Both the position numbers and the translations under genes were made by a program. From contig JAQCNN010000176.1 in NCBI GenBank assembly GCA_028275005.1, positions 1 through 5,475 of the forward strand: DNA of 5,475 nt. The letters are read 5' to 3'. This DNA comes from Salinirussus sp. Its GTDB lineage: Archaea > Halobacteriota > Halobacteria > Halobacteriales > Haloarculaceae. Shown piece after piece: positions 1 through 4,300 of this stretch; position 1 is the stretch's first letter, and the number at the start of each line of letters is the position of its first letter. Below the pieces are notes generated by a model, which was not told the DNA's origin, did not search any database, and saw only the letters and a program-made list of their open reading frames with translations.

Positions 1-434
1 TCGACGCCCCGGACCGCCGCGTCCTCGCCGGTCAGCGCCGTGACCTCGCCGTAGTTGCCCTTCACCGCGGCGACGTCGAGTTCGCTGACCAGCCGCTCGG
101 CGACGCGGTCCCGGGTGGGTGTCGAGCCAACGCCGACGGGGTCGACCACGACCGGGACGTCGTGTTCGTTTGCGGACCCGCCGGCCTCGAGCATCGTCGC
201 CTCACCGACCTCGCTGACGGTCCCCATGTTCAGCAGGCAGGCGTCGGCCCCGGCGACCATCGCCCCGACCTCGCGCTCGTCGTCGGACATCACCGGGAGC
301 CCGCCCCAGTGGAGGATGACCTGCGCGACGTCGTTGACGGTCACGTTGTTCGTGACGGCGTTGACGAGCGGTGCGGTCTCGGCGACTGAGTCAAGGGCCG
401 AAAGCGAGAGGCCCGTGGGGTCGGGTGCGGTCAC
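1..434 (-). CDS. thiM: Hydroxyethylthiazole kinase ThiM (partial, C-terminal half beyond the left edge)
   Basis: ThiM phosphorylates 4-methyl-5-(2-hydroxyethyl)thiazole with ATP in the cytoplasm, salvaging thiazole for thiamine phosphate synthesis. The visible 144 residues hold the N-terminal landmarks of the ribokinase-like ThiM family: PLVNAVTNNVTVNDVAQ (residues 22-38), GGLPVMSDD (44-52), LLNMGT (67-72), VVVDPVGVGST (95-105) and KGNYGEV (125-131). The family is usually about 260-280 residues, so roughly half is present and the C-terminal nucleotide-binding and catalytic region lies outside the window. The start is a GTG at 434-432 that overlaps the thiE stop in the sequence GTGA, with GGAGGG a few bases upstream as a Shine-Dalgarno match. 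This start keeps the usual short N-terminal extension before the PLV motif. The overlap implies translational coupling with thiE. No frameshift is seen. Identity is very likely; activity cannot be judged from half a protein. Confidence 0.95.
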   Translation of the reverse strand, partial: MTAPDPTGLSLSALDSVAETAPLVNAVTNNVTVNDVAQVILHWGGLPVMSDDEREVGAMVAGADACLLNMGTVSEVGEATMLEAGGSANEHDVPVVVDPVGVGSTPTRDRVAERLVSELDVAAVKGNYGEVTALTGEDAAVRGV

Positions 435-1099
435 GCTGTCCCTCCGAGGTCCGCGCTCTCGCGGCGACGCCGACCCTCGGCGACCGCCTCACCGAGTTTC
501 CGGGTGGCCCGCGTGGGGTCCGCGGCGGCGGTGACTGCGGTGATCACCGCCACACCGTCGGCCCCGGCCGCGACCACCTCGGCGGCGTTCTCGGCCGTGA
601 CGCCGCCGATCCCGACGAAAGGGATGTCGACAGCCTCGTCGATGTCGCGGACGGGCGCCAGGCCGACCTCGTACTCCTCGTCGTCGATGTCGGCCTTCGA
701 GCCGGTGGCGTAGACGGCACCGACCCCGAGGTAGTCCGCGCCCGCAGCCTCGGCCTCACGGGCGGCCTCGGGTGTGGAGACCGACCGGCCGATGACCGCG
801 TCCGTGCCGAGTTGCTCGCGGGCCGCCGCGACAGGGAGGTCGTCGTCGCCGAGGTGGACGCCGTCCGCGTCGGCGGCGGCGGCGATGTCGACGCGGTCGT
901 TGACAACCATCGGGACGCCGGCCGCGCGGGTCTGTTCGCGCACCGTGCGGGCGACCTGTAGCCGGTCGCGGGCGGTGGCGTCCTTCTCCCGGACCTGTAC
1001 GACGTCGACGCCGCCCTCGATGGCCGCCGCGACCACCTCGGGGGTCGAGTGCTCCCCGGAGAGGGAGGCCTGTGTGACCAGGTACGTGTCGAACTCCAT
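431..1099 (-). CDS. thiE: Thiamine-phosphate synthase ThiE
   Basis: This cytoplasmic TIM-barrel enzyme condenses hydroxymethylpyrimidine pyrophosphate with thiazole phosphate to give thiamine phosphate and pyrophosphate. The 222-residue protein has the full set of family motifs in order: VQVREKD (34-40), VVNDRVDIA (65-73), DGVHLGDDDLPV (79-90), IGRSVSTPEAA (103-113), YLGVGAVYATGSK (123-135), VGIGGVT (162-168) and DGVAVITAV (181-189). Residues matching the known substrate and Mg/pyrophosphate contacts of ThiE are visible: Q35, R37, K39, N67, D68, D87, S106, T132, K135 and G165-G166. The usual TxTK and VVS motifs read TGSK and VIT here, conservative Ser/Thr swaps. Completeness of the pyrophosphate-binding set argues for ThiE rather than TenI. 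The C-terminal 20 residues are a charged tail ending at the overlap with thiM. The ATG at 1099 starts directly on the conserved beta strand (FDTYLVT), and a weak TATA-like element lies about 27 bases upstream, which fits a leaderless transcript. Confidence 0.96.
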   Translation of the reverse strand: MEFDTYLVTQASLSGEHSTPEVVAAAIEGGVDVVQVREKDATARDRLQVARTVREQTRAAGVPMVVNDRVDIAAAADADGVHLGDDDLPVAAAREQLGTDAVIGRSVSTPEAAREAEAAGADYLGVGAVYATGSKADIDDEEYEVGLAPVRDIDEAVDIPFVGIGGVTAENAAEVVAAGADGVAVITAVTAAADPTRATRKLGEAVAEGRRRRESADLGGTA

Positions 1100-1122
1100 A
1101 CCCCGGCATCGGGCGCTCGGGG

Positions 1123-1128
1123 CTTACC
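1123..1128 (-). promoter_or_regulatory. Weak TATA-like element for thiE-thiM
   Basis: On the minus strand GGTAAG is centred about 26.5 bases before the thiE ATG. This is the distance expected for a haloarchaeal leaderless promoter, but the match to an AT-rich TATA box is poor. No TPP riboswitch fits in the short space between this element and the start codon. Position is the main support. Confidence 0.3.
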
Positions 1129-1157
1129 AGTGCCGGTCGCGGCCACTCAGCGGACGG

Positions 1158-1184
1158 CGGTGACGGACACCGGGTAACGGTCAC
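1158..1184. repeat. Imperfect 13-bp tandem repeat between thiE and the phosphate permease
   Basis: Two copies, CGGTGACGGACAC (1158-1170) and GGGTAACGGTCAC (1172-1184), agree at 10 of 13 positions with a 14-base period. The region also contains GTGAC (1160-1164) and GTCAC (1180-1184) as a spaced inverted pair. It lies upstream of both divergent promoters, about 36 bases from the permease TATA-like element, where an operator would be plausible. Regulatory use is inference. Confidence 0.35.
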
Positions 1185-1219
1185 TGGCGCCGACAAGCGA
1201 GGCGGGCGACAGAACACCA

Positions 1220-1227
1220 AGATACAT
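1220..1227 (+). promoter_or_regulatory. TATA-like element for the phosphate permease
   Basis: AGATACAT is the only AT-rich stretch upstream of the permease and is centred about 29 bases before the ATG at 1253. That would place the transcript start within a few bases of that ATG. It overlaps the alternative upstream ATG at 1226, which argues against 1226 being the start. Confidence 0.45.
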
Positions 1228-1252
1228 GTCGCGGGAGCCGGAGAGAGGGGGT

Positions 1253-2566
1253 ATGGTTGAGCCGCTGATCGTCGTCGGGCTCGGGGTTGCGGTGTTCGTC
1301 GGGTTCAATATCGGCGGCTCCTCGACTGGTGTGGCCTTCGGTCCGGCGGTCGGGAGCCGGGTCGTCAGGAAGGTCACCGCGGGCGCGCTGTTCACCCTGT
1401 TTGCCTTCGTCGGCGCCTGGACGGTCGGGCGCAACGTCATCGAGACGATGAGTAGCGGGATCGTCGACGCCGCGGTGTTCACCCCGACGGCCAGCGTGGG
1501 GGTCCTCTTCTTTACCGGCCTCTCGCTTCTGGTCTCGAACGTCTACGGCGTGCCGGCGTCCACCTCGATGACCGCCGTTGGCGCCATTGTCGGTCTCGGG
1601 CTGGCGACCGGGACACTCAACGCCGCGCTGATGTTCGCCATCCTCTCGGCGTGGGTCGTTGCCCCCCTGCTCGCGTTTGCCGTCGGTGCCGTCGTTGGCC
1701 GGTATCTCTACCCGTATCTCGACGCGAAGTTCTCGTTCAGTCGTCTAGAGGACCCCCTGGTCGGCATCGACACCGGCGGCCGTCTCCCCCGGCCCCGGCT
1801 CAACACCAGCGCCGCCCCCCGGGACCTGGTCGGGTCGGTGCTGGTGGTCGCTATTGCCTGCTACATGGGGTTCAGCGCCGGCGCCTCCAACGCCGCCAAC
1901 GCGGTCGCGCCGCTGGTGGGGAACGGGAGCGTCGAGGCGAGCCCCGCCATCCTGCTGGCGGTCGCTGCCATCAGCCTCGGTGGGTTCACCATCGCCCGCC
2001 GGACACTCGCGACCGTCGGCGACGACATCACCGACCTCCCGATCCTCGCGGCGCTGGTCGTCTCGACGGTCGGCGCGACCCTCATCACCGTCCTCTCCTA
2101 CCTCGGGATCCCCGCCAGTCTCGCGGTGAGCACGACCTGCTGCATCATCGGGCTGGGCTGGGGCCGAGCCAGCCGTGCCCGGACGCTCGCGGAGATGGCA
2201 ACGCCCGCGGCGGTGGCCGCGGGTACCGGCGCCGGCGGGGCTGGCGGGGCCAGCGCCGAGGGCGGACCCGGGGGCGGCACAGCCCCCGAGAGCCCCGAGT
2301 TCAGCACGGGTGCGCTCTCGACGACACCGAGCACCGGCTCCGGGACGGGGGCTGCCGGCCCGACGGTCGGCGAGCTCGCCGACGGCGCGGTCCCGGAGGA
2401 CGACAGCGAGGCCGGGGTCGCGCGCATCGGCGAGGAGCGGCCGGAGGAGCTGTCTGCCGAGAGCCTGTTCGACCCCGCGGCGACTGCCCGGATCGTGAGC
2501 CTCTGGGTGATCACGCCGTCGCTGTCAGTCACCGGGGCGTACCTGCTGTTCTCGGTTGTCCGGTGA
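1253..2566 (+). CDS. PiT-family inorganic phosphate permease
   Basis: This is a membrane permease that probably imports inorganic phosphate coupled to cations (Na+ or H+), as in the PiT/Pho-4 family; sulfate or another anion is less likely. In the 437-residue protein about ten membrane segments can be seen, roughly at 3-24, 42-61, 81-99, 103-120, 122-153, 192-218, 230-250, 262-285, 289-304 and 410-436. The PiT internal duplication is clear. GFNIGGSSTGVAFGP (17-31) pairs with GFSAGASNAANAVAP (206-220), and GVPASTSMTAVGAIVG (99-114) pairs with GIPASLAVSTTCCIIG (285-300). Between the last two helices is an unusually long hydrophilic loop (about 317-401) rich in Gly, Ala, Ser, Pro and acidic residues. 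The start at 1253 is preferred over the in-frame ATG at 1226. It begins just before the first helix, has GGAGAGAGG upstream as a possible Shine-Dalgarno, and the 1226 ATG sits inside the likely TATA element. No phoU or pst gene is in view. Confidence 0.92.
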   Translation: MVEPLIVVGLGVAVFVGFNIGGSSTGVAFGPAVGSRVVRKVTAGALFTLFAFVGAWTVGRNVIETMSSGIVDAAVFTPTASVGVLFFTGLSLLVSNVYGVPASTSMTAVGAIVGLGLATGTLNAALMFAILSAWVVAPLLAFAVGAVVGRYLYPYLDAKFSFSRLEDPLVGIDTGGRLPRPRLNTSAAPRDLVGSVLVVAIACYMGFSAGASNAANAVAPLVGNGSVEASPAILLAVAAISLGGFTIARRTLATVGDDITDLPILAALVVSTVGATLITVLSYLGIPASLAVSTTCCIIGLGWGRASRARTLAEMATPAAVAAGTGAGGAGGASAEGGPGGGTAPESPEFSTGALSTTPSTGSGTGAAGPTVGELADGAVPEDDSEAGVARIGEERPEELSAESLFDPAATARIVSLWVITPSLSVTGAYLLFSVVR

Positions 2567-2586
2567 GGGCCGTCACCCGGCGGGGG

Positions 2587-3498
2587 TCACTGCTGGAGGA
2601 CAGTCTCCAGCGGCCGGACCGCATCCACGGGCGGGCGGTCGAAGGCGTCGGGGTGGAGACACCAGGCGAGGAACTCGAGGGTGTCGACCAGCCGCGGTCC
2701 CGGCCGGTTCACGTAGTGGTGCCCGTCGATGACGTAGACCCGGTTCTCCGCGACGGCGGTCAGGTCGGCCCAGCCGTCCTGCTCGGTAAGCACCGGCAGG
2801 TCCCGGACAGTCTGGTCGACCTCGAACCCACAGGGGGCGGTGACGAGCACCTCCGGGTCGTACGCGGGGAGGTCGGCCCACTCACGGGGCCGCGAGCGCG
2901 CACCCGGTTCGGCCATCCCGTACGCGCCGCCGGCGCGGTCGACCATCCCCGGCACCCAGTGGCCCGCGACCATGACCGGGTCGACCCAGTCGAGCACCGC
3001 GGTCCGGGGGCGGGCAAGCCCCTCGGTCCGCTCCTGTACGTCGTCGACCCGGGCTTTGAGGTCGGCGACGAGTTCGGCGGCACGCGCCTCACGGCCCATG
3101 GCGGCGCCGACCCGCTCGATGTCGTCGAACACGTCCGCGAGGCTGTGGGGGTCGGTCGTCAGCACCCGACAGTCGAGCCCGAGGTCGTCGACGGCCGCTC
3201 TGACCCGGACCTCGTCGACGGCACAGACGTCACAGATCCCCTGGGAGATGACCAGGTCGGGGTCGAGCTCCGCGAGCGTCTCGCGGTCGATCTCGTAGAC
3301 CCCGCCGGACTCCTCGGCGTCCTGGACCTGGTCGTCGATCTCGGCGCTCGTGGCGTCGGGGTCGACCCGTGAGCGGTTGACCGCCGGCTGCCCGTTGGCC
3401 GCGGGTGGGTGGTCACACTCGTGGGAGACGCCGACCGGCTCGACCCCCAGGGCGTAGACGATCTCGGTCGCGGAGGGCAGTAGGGAGACGACGCGCAT
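2587..3498 (-). CDS. Solute-binding-type protein of the BtuF/TroA fold (cobalamin-binding-like), no signal peptide
   Basis: The 303-residue protein belongs to the helical-backbone metal-receptor fold used by vitamin B12 and siderophore binding proteins. Motifs in order: VVSLLPSATEIVYALG (3-18), GVSHECDHPP (23-32), DPDLVISQGICDVCAV (79-94), LDWVDPVMVAGHWVPGMV (169-186), APCGFEVDQT (221-230) and HHYVNRPGPRLVDTLE (260-275). This HECD...CDVCA subtype is commonly annotated as a cobalamin-binding protein, but the ligand is not known to me. The protein starts directly on its first beta strand, without the signal peptide or lipobox expected of an exported receptor, so it is probably cytoplasmic. Six cysteines are present (28, 89, 92, 110, 223, 280). 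No BtuC or BtuD gene is adjacent. The ATG at 3498 is chosen because it begins at the conserved strand and has a TTTTTT element about 27 bases upstream. A longer reading frame, open back to 3780, would run through the upstream gene and shows no family similarity there. Confidence 0.85.
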   Translation of the reverse strand: MRVVSLLPSATEIVYALGVEPVGVSHECDHPPAANGQPAVNRSRVDPDATSAEIDDQVQDAEESGGVYEIDRETLAELDPDLVISQGICDVCAVDEVRVRAAVDDLGLDCRVLTTDPHSLADVFDDIERVGAAMGREARAAELVADLKARVDDVQERTEGLARPRTAVLDWVDPVMVAGHWVPGMVDRAGGAYGMAEPGARSRPREWADLPAYDPEVLVTAPCGFEVDQTVRDLPVLTEQDGWADLTAVAENRVYVIDGHHYVNRPGPRLVDTLEFLAWCLHPDAFDRPPVDAVRPLETVLQQ

Positions 3499-3522
3499 AC
3501 TCCTCGTAGGTGGCCCAGGGGC

Positions 3523-3528
3523 AAAAAA
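3523..3528 (-). promoter_or_regulatory. T-tract: likely TATA box of the BtuF-like gene, possibly also terminator of the upstream gene
   Basis: The minus strand reads CATTTTTTGC, with six T residues centred about 27 bases before the ATG at 3498, the expected place of a leaderless haloarchaeal promoter. The same tract lies 27-32 bases after the stop of the upstream co-directional gene, where a T-rich archaeal terminator would be expected. A GAGGAG ends one base before the ATG, too close to act as a Shine-Dalgarno, which favours leaderless initiation. Confidence 0.55.
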
Positions 3529-3554
3529 TGGCGGGCGGCCGGGGACCAGGCTGC

Positions 3555-4151
3555 TCAACAGATCGGCTTCGGGTCGAACCCCATGGCGTCCAGCCGGTCG
3601 ACGTAGGCGTTGTAGGCGGCCTCGACGACCGTTCCCGCGGCCTCGGCGGCCGCCTCGGCGGCCTCCCCGTCGAGGTCGAGGTCGGCGGCGGTCTCGAGCA
3701 GGTCGTCGGCGACCTCCCGCAGGTCCCGGAACAGGTCCGCCCGGGTGGCGTCGGCCTCGTTGACGAAGAAGCTCACACACTGGAGAAACACCCGGTCGAG
3801 TACGAGCCCGAGACCGACCAGCCCCGAGCCGGCCCGGCCGGGGTCGGTGTCGGCGGCAAGCGAGACGAAGGGGCTGTCACCGGGCAGGGAGCTGTCGAGT
3901 GAGTCGGCGACGCGGTCGGTGGCGTCGGCCAGTGACTCGGCTGCCGCCGCGAGCGCGTCGGCGACCTTGCCCGTCGCGTCCGCCGCCCAGTCCGACAGCG
4001 TCGCCCGCGCACTCGCCAGCGCGGCGCCGGCGGCCTCCAGCACCGCCTCCGGCTCGAGGCGGGCCTCGGTGAGCGCGAGCAGACTCTTCTCCGAGCCGAG
4101 TCGGTCAAGCGCCGTGGCGTGACTCTCACGCACGCGGCCGGTAGGATTCAT
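3555..4151 (-). CDS. Uncharacterised haloarchaeal helical protein (possibly a degenerate rubrerythrin/ferritin-like bundle)
   Basis: No function can be assigned. The 198-residue protein is very Ala- and Asp/Glu-rich and predicted by eye to be mostly alpha helical, with no signal peptide or membrane segment. It has an N-terminal segment RESHATALDRLGSEKSLLAL (8-27), a long Ala-rich helical stretch (36-86), a Gly/Asp loop (90-110), a central hydrophobic segment with LQCVSFFVNEADATRADLF (123-141), and a C-terminal YNAYVDRLDAM helix ending in GFDPKPIC, with Cys as the last residue. From memory, similar haloarchaeal proteins with the FFVNEAD and DPKPxC motifs are annotated as rubrerythrin-family or antitermination-like; I cannot verify this. 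The paired Glu and ExxH ligands of a di-iron ferritin are not evident here. The ATG at 4151 is supported by TATTTA centred about 26 bases upstream. It is co-directional with the BtuF-like gene, with a 56-base gap, but that gene appears to have its own promoter. Confidence 0.75.
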   Translation of the reverse strand: MNPTGRVRESHATALDRLGSEKSLLALTEARLEPEAVLEAAGAALASARATLSDWAADATGKVADALAAAAESLADATDRVADSLDSSLPGDSPFVSLAADTDPGRAGSGLVGLGLVLDRVFLQCVSFFVNEADATRADLFRDLREVADDLLETAADLDLDGEAAEAAAEAAGTVVEAAYNAYVDRLDAMGFDPKPIC

Positions 4152-4174
4152 ACACCCTGTAGCGCGCCCTGGAG

Positions 4175-4180
4175 TAAATA
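4175..4180 (-). promoter_or_regulatory. TATA box for the helical protein gene
   Basis: The minus strand reads TATTTA within GTATTTACT, centred about 26.5 bases before the ATG at 4151 in otherwise GC-rich DNA. The spacing fits a leaderless transcript, and there is no Shine-Dalgarno match before the ATG. Confidence 0.6.
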
Positions 4181-4221
4181 CGTCCCCCCGTTCGAGCCGT
4201 CACGCCCGGGTGTTCGCCCCC

Positions 4222-4251
4222 GGCCCCGGTCCGTGGGCGCAGGCCGGGGCC
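4222..4251. repeat. Perfect 8-bp inverted repeat in the divergent promoter region
   Basis: GGCCCCGG (4222-4229) and CCGGGGCC (4244-4251) are exact inverted copies with a 14-base spacer. If single-stranded they extend inward by a G-T and a C-G pair. The repeat ends about 21 bases before the TATA box of the rhodanese-MBL gene and lies about 42 bases upstream of the TATA box of the helical protein gene, so it could be an operator. In DNA this GC-rich such repeats also arise by chance. Confidence 0.35.
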
Positions 4252-4272
4252 AGGCGGCCGGGAGCCACTCGC

Positions 4273-4277
4273 TTATA
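4273..4277 (+). promoter_or_regulatory. TATA box for the rhodanese-MBL gene
   Basis: GCTTATACCC contains TTATA centred 26 bases before the ATG at 4301, the typical position for a leaderless haloarchaeal promoter. No Shine-Dalgarno is seen before the ATG, which supports both the promoter and the start choice. Confidence 0.65.
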
Positions 4278-4300
4278 CCCGCCGCGGGCGTACACCGCTC

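Noticed and set aside
371..961. A 196-codon plus-strand frame opposite thiE
   Set aside because: It is antisense to a complete ThiE with all active-site motifs, and its own product shows no recognisable domain.
1226..1252. Upstream in-frame ATG for the phosphate permease, adding nine residues
   Set aside because: The ATG lies within the probable TATA element, adds a charged segment before the first helix, and the ATG at 1253 has better upstream signals.
1100..1252. TPP riboswitch upstream of thiE
   Set aside because: The probable transcript start is at or within a few bases of the thiE ATG, leaving no room for a leader, and no THI-box sequence is visible.
2560..2580. Short hairpin between the convergent permease and BtuF-like genes as a terminator
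   Set aside because: GGTGA and TCACC give only a five-bp stem (seven with a bulge), it overlaps the permease stop, and there is no T-rich tract on either strand as expected for archaeal termination.
1651..3372. A very long open frame (573 codons) on the plus strand
   Set aside because: It spans the permease in the wrong frame and the antisense of the BtuF-like gene. Its product is Arg-rich and shows no motifs, as expected for a shadow frame in high-GC DNA.
3499..3780. A 94-residue N-terminal extension of the BtuF-like reading frame
   Set aside because: The extension is Arg/Gly-rich, overlaps the upstream gene in another frame, shows no family similarity, and lies before a well-placed promoter and a start that matches the family N-terminus.
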